Of a stretch of DNA of 64,000 nucleotides, positions 9,427-17,386 are shown piece by piece. Below the pieces are notes generated by a model that made no database searches, was not told the DNA's origin, and saw only the letters and a program-made list of their open reading frames with translations. Each line of letters begins with the position of its first letter. Within the stretch, counting starts at the first letter, position 1. The stretch covers positions 434,001 through 498,000 of the forward strand of contig RQYE01000001.1 of the NCBI GenBank assembly GCA_004010535.1. The letters are read 5' to 3'. The DNA is from Coriobacteriales bacterium OH1046. GTDB lineage: Bacteria; Actinomycetota; Coriobacteriia; Coriobacteriales; Atopobiaceae. Made by a program: the position numbers and the translations under genes.

Positions 9427-10859
9427 AGGAGGACTCCCTTTACGAACAGGTCGAGGCCGCTGCCGCGCGATGCCTTGGCGAGCAGCAGGTCGCCCTCACA
9501 TAGTACGGGTGCGAGCGCCGCGAGGGCATCGGATACCGAACCGAACACCAAAAGAACGTCATCCGAGGCGCCTACGGTGCGGGCGCCTTCCGCGATGGCG
9601 GCGGCGCGCTCGCCTCCGATGCAGACGATCATATCGAGACCGAGCGCGGCGGCATAGGCGCCCACGCATGCGTGCATCTGGCGTTCGTCCCTGCCCAGCT
9701 CGAGCATCTCTCCCAGCACGGCGAAGCGCCTGCCCGCGCAGGCCATGGAGGCGAGGACGGCGAGCGAGGAGGCCATGGAGGCGGGGCTCGCATTGTAGCT
9801 GTCATCGATCACGCGCACACCCGCCTTCGAGGTACGGATATCAAGGCGCATGGCGGTCGGCTTCAGGGAGGCAAGCGCCTGGATCGCAGCCGCCTCGTCA
9901 ACGCCGGCGCAGCGTGCGATGGCAAGGGAGAGCATGGCATCGAGAACGGCGCTCATGCCCGGGATGGAAAGCGAAAGCTCGCTGTCCGTGCCATCGGCGA
10001 AGATGATCTGAGCCGAGGTGGTCGCATCCTCGTGCAGGGTGACCGCGCCTTGACGGACGAAATCTTCTGCCCGCGTACCCACTGTGAGCGCTCGCACGCC
10101 CGCAGGGCGCGCGAAGGCATCGACGATGAAACCGGTGTAGTCGTTCGCACTCGTGAGCACGAGCGTGGGCTCGATAGCGCCCCGAGCCTGCATGCCCGAG
10201 ATGATCTCGGCCTTGGCACGGGCGATGTTCTCGCGCGTCTCGAGGAGGGCGAGATGGCTCACGCCCACGTTCGTGATGACGGCGAGCGTAGGCCGCGCGG
10301 CACGTGCCATGCGCCCGATCTGGCCGAGACCGTCCATGCCCATCTCGAGGACGAGCGCATCGGCGCCCTCGGGGGTGTTCAGGAGCGTGAGCGGCATGCC
10401 GATGAGGTTGTTGTAGTTCCCGACGGTGGCGTGGGTCGCGAAGCCGGCCGAGAGGACGGCGGCGAGCATATCCTTGGTAGTGGTCTTGCCCACGGACCCC
10501 GTCACGCCCACGACGAGCCACTCGGGATGGCGGCTGCGCTCGGAGGAGGCGAGGCGCAGAAGGAACTCCTCGCAATCGTCGCCCTCGGCGCGCAGGACCG
10601 TGCGGCCGCAGCCATCTGCATAGGCGAGCAGCTCCTGGCCGGGCGCTCCCGAGAGCACGACGGCGGCTGCCCCCGCCTCGAGGGCGGAAAGGGCATAGGC
10701 GTTGCCATCGCTCTTCTCGCCTGCGAAGGCGACGAAGAGCGAGCCGGGGGTGACCGCACGCGAATCGATGACCGTCTCGCCGCAGATGCGCTCCCCACCC
10801 TCGGCGAGAATGTGCGCACCGGTCTGGACGGCAAGATCATGTGCTGATATATCGAGCAT
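9423..10859 (-). CDS. murF: UDP-MurNAc-tripeptide--D-Ala-D-Ala ligase MurF
   Basis: MurF adds the D-Ala-D-Ala dipeptide to the UDP-MurNAc tripeptide in the cytoplasm. The 478 residues contain an N-terminal substrate domain (VIDSRAVTPGSLFVAFAGE) and the ATP site VTGSVGKTTTKDML. They also carry GNYNNLIGMPLTLLN with EMGMDGLGQIGR, and a C-terminal domain with VIDDSYNASPASM. Those motifs are diagnostic of MurF. In most dcw clusters murE lies between ftsI and murF. Here murF follows ftsI after 17 bases, so murE must be elsewhere. Confidence 0.96.
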   Translation of the reverse strand: MLDISAHDLAVQTGAHILAEGGERICGETVIDSRAVTPGSLFVAFAGEKSDGNAYALSALEAGAAAVVLSGAPGQELLAYADGCGRTVLRAEGDDCEEFLLRLASSERSRHPEWLVVGVTGSVGKTTTKDMLAAVLSAGFATHATVGNYNNLIGMPLTLLNTPEGADALVLEMGMDGLGQIGRMARAARPTLAVITNVGVSHLALLETRENIARAKAEIISGMQARGAIEPTLVLTSANDYTGFIVDAFARPAGVRALTVGTRAEDFVRQGAVTLHEDATTSAQIIFADGTDSELSLSIPGMSAVLDAMLSLAIARCAGVDEAAAIQALASLKPTAMRLDIRTSKAGVRVIDDSYNASPASMASSLAVLASMACAGRRFAVLGEMLELGRDERQMHACVGAYAAALGLDMIVCIGGERAAAIAEGARTVGASDDVLLVFGSVSDALAALAPVLCEGDLLLAKASRGSGLDLFVKGVLL

Positions 10860-10876
10860 GGTACCTACCCCGTGCT

Positions 10877-12667
10877 TCAGGTGACAGGCTGGACGCCGAG
10901 ATCGCCCACGGCCTCTTCCATGATAGTCGAGAAGAGGTAGGCCGTAGAGGCACTTGCAAGATAGCGCACGCCGTTCAGGCCGACGTAGACGAGAACCTCG
11001 GGGTTATCGGCATTCGCGAAACCGCAGAGCGAGGCGGTGTAGTGGAAGTCCGTGTAACCCTCGGAATCGGTGCCCGACTGCTCGCCCGTGCCGGTCTTAC
11101 CTGCGATATCGTAGCCGGCAACCTGACCGTTCACGCCCGTGCCCTCGGTCATGACCGCGCGCATGCATTCGATCGTCTGATGGGCGGCCTCGGGCGAGAT
11201 GGCGGCCTGCCCCTCCCCCCAATCGACCTGCTCGCCCCCGCGTGCTATCAAAAAATGGGGGGTGGTGAGCATGCCGTCGTTGGCAAGGGCGCCGAACGCA
11301 CGCACGAGCTGGACCATGGGAAAGGCGACGCTTTGGCCAAACGACATGAAACCGCAGGTGGATCCATCGTAATCTTTATAAGGCGTCACGATGCCGCTCG
11401 ACTCGCCGGGGTAATCGATCCCCGTGAGGCGGCCGATGCCGAAAGCGTCGACACCCTCCGCAAAGAGCTGATCGCCGATGATGTCCTGGGCTATGAGGGC
11501 GGTACCGGTGTTGTAGGACTGGGCGAGGATGTCGCGCACGGTGAGCTGGACGTCATAGTCTCGCTCGATATGCTCGTAGACGTAGTCATCGCCGACGAGG
11601 ACGGAGGGCGGGACCGTGAGCACCGTGCTCGGCGTCACGAGGCCGTTGTCGATCGCGATCGCTATGGTGAGGGCCTTGAAGACCGAACCCGGCTCGTAGG
11701 AGTCGGTGACGAGTTTCAGGTTGAGGGATTCGGCCGAGGTACGCGAGAGATCGTCGAGGTTGGCGTAGGGCGTGGATGCCGCGCAGAGGATCTCACCCGT
11801 CTGGGGGTTGGTGACCATGACCGAGCCCGATTCGGATTCGTAGGTCTCGACCGCCTCGGCAAGCGCGGCCTCCGCTTTCTCCTGAAGGTTGATATCGATG
11901 GAGATGACGATATCGGTGCCGTTTTTCGCCTCGACGATCTGCGAGGCGCCGCCGGCGATGGGCACGCCGCCGATGCCCTGCTCGACGATCATCTGGCCAT
12001 TCTCGCCCCGCAGGATATCATCGTAGTAGTACTCGAGCCCCGTGAGGCCGTCGCCGTCGGTTCCGACGACGCCGAGGATCTGGCCGGCAACCTGTCCATA
12101 GGGATAGACGCGTTTCGTATCGTCGAGGAAATAGACCCCGACGAGATCCTCGTCGTCGAGCCGCTTCCGGATCTGCTCGGCTACCTCGCCATCGACCTTC
12201 TGTTGGATGTAGATGAAGGTCGTGTCGGCCGTGAGGTCATCCATATAGTCCGCCGCCGCACCGCCGAGCACGGAGGCGAGGATCTGGGCGATGCGCGCAG
12301 GATCCTCGATATCCTGGGGGTTGGCGTAGATGGTCTTGCATTCGACGCTCATCGCAAGCACGTTGCCGTTGCGATCGTAGATGGTTCCGCGGCGCGCGTA
12401 GAGGGTCACCACGTTGGTCCTGCGCGCTTCCGCCGCATCGGAGAGCTCGCGGGCCTGGAAGACCTGAAGCCAGACGAGGCGCAGGGCCACCGCCGCGAAG
12501 AAGACGAGGAAAAGCACTTGGATAATGGAGATGCCGTGATCGAATCCGCCCGGACCGGAGCCGCCCGCCCGCGCTGCACGGCGTCTATAGCGCGCACGGG
12601 AGGCTTCGTCGTACGAGGCCTCGGGCATGGTGTGCCGTCGATACGAGTTGTTGCTGCTCCTCGCCAC
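10877..12667 (-). CDS. ftsI: Septal transpeptidase FtsI (class B PBP)
   Basis: FtsI is the class B penicillin-binding protein that cross-links septal peptidoglycan alongside FtsW. The 596 residues have a basic cytoplasmic N terminus, one membrane anchor at about 46-66 and a pedestal domain beginning near RRGTIYDRNGNVLA. The transpeptidase domain carries SVFK (Ser328, Lys331), SYN (384-386) and KTGT (524-527). The protein ends soon after the transpeptidase fold, so no PASTA repeats are present. It starts 19 bases after ftsL. Confidence 0.96.
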   Translation of the reverse strand: MARSSNNSYRRHTMPEASYDEASRARYRRRAARAGGSGPGGFDHGISIIQVLFLVFFAAVALRLVWLQVFQARELSDAAEARRTNVVTLYARRGTIYDRNGNVLAMSVECKTIYANPQDIEDPARIAQILASVLGGAAADYMDDLTADTTFIYIQQKVDGEVAEQIRKRLDDEDLVGVYFLDDTKRVYPYGQVAGQILGVVGTDGDGLTGLEYYYDDILRGENGQMIVEQGIGGVPIAGGASQIVEAKNGTDIVISIDINLQEKAEAALAEAVETYESESGSVMVTNPQTGEILCAASTPYANLDDLSRTSAESLNLKLVTDSYEPGSVFKALTIAIAIDNGLVTPSTVLTVPPSVLVGDDYVYEHIERDYDVQLTVRDILAQSYNTGTALIAQDIIGDQLFAEGVDAFGIGRLTGIDYPGESSGIVTPYKDYDGSTCGFMSFGQSVAFPMVQLVRAFGALANDGMLTTPHFLIARGGEQVDWGEGQAAISPEAAHQTIECMRAVMTEGTGVNGQVAGYDIAGKTGTGEQSGTDSEGYTDFHYTASLCGFANADNPEVLVYVGLNGVRYLASASTAYLFSTIMEEAVGDLGVQPVT

Positions 12668-12686
12668 GGTTGCCGGGACCGCCTGC

Positions 12687-13241
12687 TTACAGGCCGGCTG
12701 CCAGCTGCGGCGCCCCGAAGAGGGGATCCATTCCGCCTAAGGCGGCCTCGTCTCCCGCCCTATCCTCGGCACCGATCTCCCCCGACGCCGCCTCGGCCTC
12801 CTCCGCCCCCTCTGCTGCGGCTTCGGCCTCGGGCTCGATGACGATCGAATCATACGAGGAGGCGGCGACCATGCCGTAATTCTGGGTCGCGATCCGGTCG
12901 ATACGTGTGGAGCTCGCCATGAGGGAGCGCTCGACGCGGAGGCTGTCGTTGCTGGTCTCGAAGGTCTCGATCTGGTCGCGCGCCTGTGCGTTCGAGCTGA
13001 GCTGCGCGACGGTTGCCGAGGTGAGGGCCACGCGCAGAGATCCGAGGATGAAGAGCACGATAGTCGCCATGACGACCATCCTCACGCGCGCAAGGAACTC
13101 GGGCGAGACGCCGGCCCGGACGCGGACATCGAGTCCGCCCCCTTCGACGAGCTCGAACTGCGATTCCATGCCGAGACCGCGCTCAGGGCGGGGCTCGAGC
13201 ATCTCCTCGCGTTCGATGGCGTGCGCTGCTGAACTTCTCAT
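12687..13241 (-). CDS. ftsL: FtsL-like septum protein with long acidic tail
   Basis: This is a predicted small bitopic membrane protein of 184 residues between rsmH and ftsI, where ftsL normally sits. The ATG at 13241 was chosen because AAGGA precedes it at good spacing. An in-frame extension to 13532 has no such site. About 75 acidic cytoplasmic residues precede one membrane segment near 78-97 (VVMATIVLFILGSLRVAL). A coiled-coil-like stretch follows (SSNAQARDQIETFETSNDSL), as in FtsL/DivIC. Unusually, the outer part ends in about 50 residues rich in Glu and Ala. The call rests on position and architecture because FtsL sequences diverge strongly. Confidence 0.75.
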   Translation of the reverse strand: MRSSAAHAIEREEMLEPRPERGLGMESQFELVEGGGLDVRVRAGVSPEFLARVRMVVMATIVLFILGSLRVALTSATVAQLSSNAQARDQIETFETSNDSLRVERSLMASSTRIDRIATQNYGMVAASSYDSIVIEPEAEAAAEGAEEAEAASGEIGAEDRAGDEAALGGMDPLFGAPQLAAGL

Positions 13242-13378
13242 CGTCGTTCCTTGTTCGTGTGTCCTGCGGTCGTAGTGCGGATGTGGTGCGTTTATGCTGC
13301 GTCCTGCTGCGTTGGTGCTTCGTTCGTTCTCGCGCGAACGGGTTGCCCCGTCGGTGCCTGGATCGTGTGCGCCGGGCC

Positions 13379-14338
13379 TTAGAGCTTCTCGGCCACGCGC
13401 ATGAGGGCGCTTCTCGCCCTCGGGTTTCCCTCCACCTCGTCCGCGCTTGCCGGCACGGCTTTGCGCGTGCGCACGTGGAGGATCGGCACGTTGCCGCAGA
13501 CGCACACCGGGAAATCGGGTGGGCAGGTGCATCCCCTGCTCATCTCGGAGAAGATATGCGACACGATGCGGTCCTCGAGCGAATGGTAGGAGATGACGCA
13601 GATGCGTCCCCCCGGATTCGCCCAGCGGATCGCGGCGCCAAGACCCTCCTCGAGTGCCTCGAGCTCGCGGTTGACCTCGATGCGCAGGGCTTGGAATGTC
13701 CTTCTCGCCGGATGCCCGCCGGTACGCCGTGCCGCAGCGGGGATGGCGGATCTGACGAGCTCGGCAAGCTCGCGGGTCGACATGATGGGCGTTTTGCTCC
13801 GCGCGGCTACGATTCTGGCTGCGATGCGCGGAGCATGACGCTCATCTCCGTACATGCGGAGGATTCGGATGAGGTCGGTCTCGTTGTAGTTGTTTATGAC
13901 CTCTGCTGCGGTTAGGGTGTTGTTCTCCGAATCCATCCGCATGTCGAGCGGAGCATCCTCGGTATACGAGAAGCCCCTCTCCGGGATATCGAGTTGCGGC
14001 GAGGAGACGCCCAGATCGAAGAGGAAGCAATCGACGCCGGGGACTTCCGCCGAGACGAGGAGGCTGTCAAGTTGGGAGAAATTCCCCTTGAGGACGAGCG
14101 CCTCCGCTTCCGGAACCTCGCGTGCGAGGCGCTCGGACGCGGCGTCGAGGGCCATATGATCCTGATCGATGCCGATCAGGAGACCCTCGGGCGCGATTCT
14201 CCTCGCCAGCTCCACCGAGTGCCCGGCCCCGCCGAGGGTGCAGTCGCAGACGACCTCCCCCTCCTTGGGATCCAGCTCGGCGATCACTTGGGTGAGCATC
14301 ACGGGTACGTGCCGATATTCAGCTGTCAAGTCGACCAC
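13379..14338 (-). CDS. rsmH: 16S rRNA m4C1402 methyltransferase RsmH (MraW)
   Basis: RsmH is the SAM-dependent enzyme that methylates N4 of C1402 in 16S rRNA. Visible motifs are RHVPVMLTQV at the N terminus, CTLGGAGHS (SAM loop), GIDQDHMAL and FDLGVSSPQLD. GFSYTEDAPLDMRMD, TFQALRIEVNREL and ISYHSLEDRIVSHIF follow. The open frame extends to 14488 inside mraZ. The GTG at 14338 gives MVDLTAEYRHVPVML, 319 residues, matching family length. A TTG at 14329 is the alternative, and neither has a strong ribosome site. It directly follows mraZ. A 137-base spacer without an obvious gene separates it from ftsL. Confidence 0.95.
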   Translation of the reverse strand: MVDLTAEYRHVPVMLTQVIAELDPKEGEVVCDCTLGGAGHSVELARRIAPEGLLIGIDQDHMALDAASERLAREVPEAEALVLKGNFSQLDSLLVSAEVPGVDCFLFDLGVSSPQLDIPERGFSYTEDAPLDMRMDSENNTLTAAEVINNYNETDLIRILRMYGDERHAPRIAARIVAARSKTPIMSTRELAELVRSAIPAAARRTGGHPARRTFQALRIEVNRELEALEEGLGAAIRWANPGGRICVISYHSLEDRIVSHIFSEMSRGCTCPPDFPVCVCGNVPILHVRTRKAVPASADEVEGNPRARSALMRVAEKL

Positions 14339-14342
14339 ACGC

Positions 14343-14771
14343 CTACTCGTTGAACAGGAGGGCTGCGAAGTCCTCGTCCGTGAGGGCGGCCTGCTTCTCA
14401 TCCCACGTTGCCGCGTTCCAGATCTCGAAGTGGTCCGTGTTGCCCACGACAGCCACTTCGCGACCCAGCATGGCGTGCACCTTCCCATCCATCTTGCTCA
14501 GGCTGACACGACCTGCCGAATCGACATCGGACATGACGGTCTGGGCATTGATGGCGCGTCGGAGCGCATCCTGCTTGCGATCGCGCGGATCGAAGCCTCC
14601 GGGGAACAGCGAATCGACGTAATTCTTGTGCTCCTCGGGCGTGAAGCCGTACACGCAATCCAGCACCTTGACCAGATAGACGGTGCCGTCGATCTGGCGA
14701 CGGAAATCGGCGGGAAGGGTGAGACGCTGCTTGGCATCCAGATTGTGCTGGTAGGTGCCGGTCAGGTACAT
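14343..14771 (-). CDS. mraZ: Transcriptional regulator MraZ
   Basis: MraZ is an AbrB-fold DNA-binding protein that represses the dcw operon it heads. The 142 residues contain the two tandem SpoVT/AbrB-like halves, beginning YLTGTYQHNLDAKQRLTLPA and later VMSDVDSAGRVSLSKM. The start at 14771 is set by AGGAGG five bases upstream. The ATG at 14789 lies above that site. The first gene of the cluster has a clear promoter and a set of 10-bp-spaced repeats just upstream, which fit autorepression. Confidence 0.95.
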   Translation of the reverse strand: MYLTGTYQHNLDAKQRLTLPADFRRQIDGTVYLVKVLDCVYGFTPEEHKNYVDSLFPGGFDPRDRKQDALRRAINAQTVMSDVDSAGRVSLSKMDGKVHAMLGREVAVVGNTDHFEIWNAATWDEKQAALTDEDFAALLFNE

Positions 14772-14822
14772 CCCTTCCTCCTCTCGCAAGGCCGTGGCCC
14801 AAGGTTGGATTGCTTGGAACCA

Positions 14823-14864
14823 ACTATATACCTATTTTGCAACATTTCAAAACATTTTTCCCCA
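14823..14864 (-). promoter_or_regulatory. dcw operon promoter with overlapping MraZ-box-like repeats
   Basis: On the minus strand TTGAAA (14845-14850) and TATAGT (14823-14828) are separated by 16 bases. This is a good housekeeping promoter for the mraZ-ftsQ operon. Across it runs a 10-bp repeat: TGGGGAAAAA, TGTTTTGAAA, TGTTGCAAAA and TAGGTATATA, from 14864 to 14825. MraZ of other bacteria binds short TGGG-type repeats spaced 10 bp apart, so binding here would block RNA polymerase. Operator function is inferred. Confidence 0.6.
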
Positions 14865-14996
14865 CAATGCCATTCTCTTGAAGATAAATGCGGGCGAACG
14901 GCAGCCTGACCGAGCAGCATATACAAGATGTTGTGGGAATGGATGTTCGGGATACAAACACCCTCTACAGATGCTCCGCAATTCTCGCCCGTTCTG

Positions 14997-15056
14997 TCTG
15001 GATATGCGTTTCAAGACAGAATCGGATGCGGTTATGACCGGAAGCGCATATCCAGA
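14997..15056. repeat. 60-bp hairpin repeat, copy A
   Basis: Two 16-base arms, TCTGGATATGCGTTTC (14997-15012) and GAAGCGCATATCCAGA (15041-15056), pair with a single T-G wobble around a 28-base loop. The loop begins AAGACAGAATCG. A second, mutually exclusive stem exists: TTCTGTCT at 14992-14999 can pair with AGACAGAA in the loop. The same sequence recurs at 16273-16332 in the same orientation. Copy A lies 40 bases past the stop of the AbiEi-like gene, so it would form the 3' hairpin of that transcript. Confidence 0.85.
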
Positions 15057-15096
15057 TGAGACGAGCTGCTATCCAAGCAAGATGGACGCCACCATG

Positions 15097-16164
15097 TCAG
15101 GCTGCTACGGGGTAGATGCGCCACACCCTGCACCCGATCCCCTTGAACACCATGTCCTTGCCACGCACCAGAAGAACCGGCTCCCCATTCGCCCTGCGTC
15201 TCAGATACGGTATCCCGAAACCCACGAGAAGTTGGCGGAATACGCTGCCGTCCAGGGCATCGCGGAAGGAGAATCGCATGATGGGGTGCTTGTGCATGCT
15301 CAGGCGTGATTCGCGCAAGCGCTCATCGGCAAGAACATCCACCGTCTTCCTGCCGCCGGTCTTCACGGGGTCCGTATATTTGTCGCGCCCGTCGAGCTCT
15401 CCGATGATGGTCCGCCCGTCTGGGGTGTTCCAGCAGAAATCCACACGATAGACCTTCCGGGAATCGATGGGGTCCGGGAACTCCACCTGCAGGTTGGGAA
15501 TCATGAATCCGAGTTCGAGCATCCGCGCGCGGGCGATGGACTCGCCGCCGCTCTCCGCCCTGCCATCGGCAAAGCAGGCGGCTCGGCGAGCCGTGACGAT
15601 CCCATGCGTTCCATCGGCAACGTAAGCATCGAGAAGCTCGCAGAGCTGCATGCCCGTCATACCGGAGATGCGCAGGGCCGAGTCCGCGAGCGCCACGCCG
15701 TGCGCGAAGTCCAAGCTGCACAGGCAATCGGAAACGGTCTGCTCAAACGAGGTCACGTTGATGCCGCCGACGAGATGGGCCGTCCGCTTTGGAGCGGCAT
15801 GGCAGCTCACGCCTCTCGACGACGATCGCGGAGCATGCTTCGGCACGATCCTGTGGATCGATCCGATATCCGCATAGGATACCGAGAGACCGTAGGCGAC
15901 GGCCGCAGTGAAATGCGAGAACACCCAGTCGGGATGCTCGAACGCGAGAGCACGAACGATATGGAGATGCTGTTGCAAAGGCGTGAGCATCCTCCAGCTT
16001 GCAGAGCGGGCGTATACACCTCGAAACGGCCTGACCAGCTTCTCATGCGCAACCTGCCGGTCCAGATAACGCCGGGCGCTCGGGCTGCTGGGCGCCAGGC
16101 AGCGTCCGTGACGCTCGGCCGCATCGAGCAGGCGTTCGTAATGCTCGGTGTTCTTGGCGCTCAT
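15097..16164 (-). CDS. AbiEi-like/DUF559 fusion protein, orphan
   Basis: This 355-residue protein has two recognisable parts. The first half resembles the AbiEi antitoxin/regulator family of type IV toxin-antitoxin systems, with a winged-helix-like start (LLDAAERHG...YLDRQVAHEKLVRPFRGVYAR). The segment WVFSHFTAAVAYGLSV is also typical. The last third resembles a PD-(D/E)xK-type DUF559 nuclease fold, with RVDFCWNTPDG and IIGELDGRDKY supplying the Asp and Glu. The ATG at 16164 has AGGGGG upstream. The frame opens at 16191. No AbiEii nucleotidyltransferase toxin lies beside it. Both ends of the gene are bracketed by the same hairpin repeat. DNA binding or nuclease activity is not shown. Confidence 0.65.
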   Translation of the reverse strand: MSAKNTEHYERLLDAAERHGRCLAPSSPSARRYLDRQVAHEKLVRPFRGVYARSASWRMLTPLQQHLHIVRALAFEHPDWVFSHFTAAVAYGLSVSYADIGSIHRIVPKHAPRSSSRGVSCHAAPKRTAHLVGGINVTSFEQTVSDCLCSLDFAHGVALADSALRISGMTGMQLCELLDAYVADGTHGIVTARRAACFADGRAESGGESIARARMLELGFMIPNLQVEFPDPIDSRKVYRVDFCWNTPDGRTIIGELDGRDKYTDPVKTGGRKTVDVLADERLRESRLSMHKHPIMRFSFRDALDGSVFRQLLVGFGIPYLRRRANGEPVLLVRGKDMVFKGIGCRVWRIYPVAA

Positions 16165-16272
16165 GCAGACCCCCTCATCGTAGTCGAACAATACGGTATC
16201 CGATGCTGCCTGATGCAGGCCGTCTTTTTCGACCGACGCGAAACCGTCCCGGAAAGAAAACTGTCAGTTTCG

Positions 16273-16332
16273 TCTGGATATGCGTTTTAAGACAGAATCG
16301 ATCGCCCTTGTGTCTGGAAACGCATATCCAGA
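16273..16332. repeat. 60-bp hairpin repeat, copy B
   Basis: This is the second copy of the repeat at 14997-15056, same orientation, 1276 bases away. The arms are TCTGGATATGCGTTTT (16273-16288) and GAAACGCATATCCAGA (16317-16332), with a 28-base loop beginning AAGACAGAATCG. A base that is a T-G wobble in copy A is a normal T-A pair here. The flank GATGAGACG is also shared. Copy B starts 31 bases past the xerD stop and lies upstream of the AbiEi-like gene. Confidence 0.85.
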
Positions 16333-16363
16333 TGAGACGGATCCCCGCGCAGGGAGAGAAGCT

Positions 16364-17305
16364 CTACGAGATATGCGCCCGCGGATGTGCGGCGAGGTAG
16401 GCCATGCGCACATGGGTGCGGTCGATGTGGGTGTAGAGCTGGGTCGTGGCGATGGATGCGTGGCCGAGGATCTCCTGAACGATGCGCAGATCGGCCCCGC
16501 CTTCGAGCATATGCGTGGCGAACGAGTGCCGCAGCGTATGCGGATGCAACCCCTCGATGCCGGCAAGGCGGCCGTACTTCTCGCAGATCGCATGCACCGA
16601 TTGGCGCGAGATGCGCCCACCGCGCGCATTGAGGAAGACGGCACTCGAGAGCCGCTTCCCCACCAGCTGCGGACGCCAGCGCACGAGATAGGCGCCGAGC
16701 GTCGAGGCGGCGCTCCCCATGATGGGCACCACGCGCTCCTTCGAGCCCTTGCCGAACACGCGCAGCATCTCATCGTCGAGGAAGACCTCGCGCTGATCGA
16801 GTCCGCAGAGCTCCGAGACACGCAGGCCGCAACCGTAGAGCATCTCGAGGATGGCATGATCGCGCTGGTCGAGGGCGGTTTCCCGAAAGGTCTGATCGAG
16901 GAGGGCGCGCGCCTGCTCGATCGAGAGCACATCCGGCAGATGCTTGGGCTTGGAGGGGAGCGGGAGATCGGCCGTGGGGTGGACCGAGCAGATCTGGTCG
17001 GCGACCATGAAACGATGGAAGCCCTTGATGGCGGACACCGCCCGCTCTACCGACGCAGGGGCGAGCCCCATCCCCACGAGCGTGGCGATGTGGCCTTCTA
17101 TGAGCGGGCGCGTTATATCTTCGGGATCGTGTACGCCGGCCTCATCGAGATAGGCGAGGTAGCGATCGAGATCGCGCCCGTAGGCTTCGACGGTATGGGA
17201 CGAAGAGCCCCGCTCGATGGCGAGGTAGCCCAGGTATTCGCGTACGGCGCGCGCCAGATTCAATTGCGGCCCCCAGCCCTCCATGATCATCGTCCGCGCC
17301 GACAT
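16364..17305 (-). CDS. xerD: Site-specific tyrosine recombinase XerD
   Basis: XerD/XerC-type recombinases resolve chromosome dimers at dif with FtsK. The frame gives up to 313 residues with an N-terminal SAM-like core-binding domain and a C-terminal catalytic domain. The catalytic set is complete: Arg162 (GCGLRVSEL), Lys186 (GKGSKERV), His256 and Arg259 (HPHTLRHSFATHML), His282 (LGHASIATTQ) and Tyr291 (LYTHID). The true start may be the TTG at 17263, which has GGGGG upstream and gives the usual XerD N terminus. It is grouped with recN and nadK. Its position in a conserved cluster argues for the housekeeping enzyme, not a phage integrase. Confidence 0.92.
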   Translation of the reverse strand: MSARTMIMEGWGPQLNLARAVREYLGYLAIERGSSSHTVEAYGRDLDRYLAYLDEAGVHDPEDITRPLIEGHIATLVGMGLAPASVERAVSAIKGFHRFMVADQICSVHPTADLPLPSKPKHLPDVLSIEQARALLDQTFRETALDQRDHAILEMLYGCGLRVSELCGLDQREVFLDDEMLRVFGKGSKERVVPIMGSAASTLGAYLVRWRPQLVGKRLSSAVFLNARGGRISRQSVHAICEKYGRLAGIEGLHPHTLRHSFATHMLEGGADLRIVQEILGHASIATTQLYTHIDRTHVRMAYLAAHPRAHIS

Positions 17306-17386
17306 CCGCGTGCAACGCAGCGCGCCCGCCGTCGATCAAAGCACCTCTGCAGGCATCCTCCGGAAGGAGATCCTGCAATAGAATCG

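Larger units (their letters stand above)
14772..15096. other. Intergenic region mraZ to AbiEi-like gene
   Basis: No gene is supported in this 325-base stretch. It holds the mraZ promoter and repeats near the left side and the hairpin repeat copy A at 14997-15056. The part 14870-14990 shows no motif I can name. Confidence 0.6.

Noticed and set aside
16364-17305. Tyrosine recombinase next to hairpin repeats read as the integrase of a mobile element
   Set aside because: The gene is in the conserved recN-nadK neighbourhood with standard XerD motifs, and no attachment-site duplication or other mobile genes were seen. The repeats flank the AbiEi-like gene instead.
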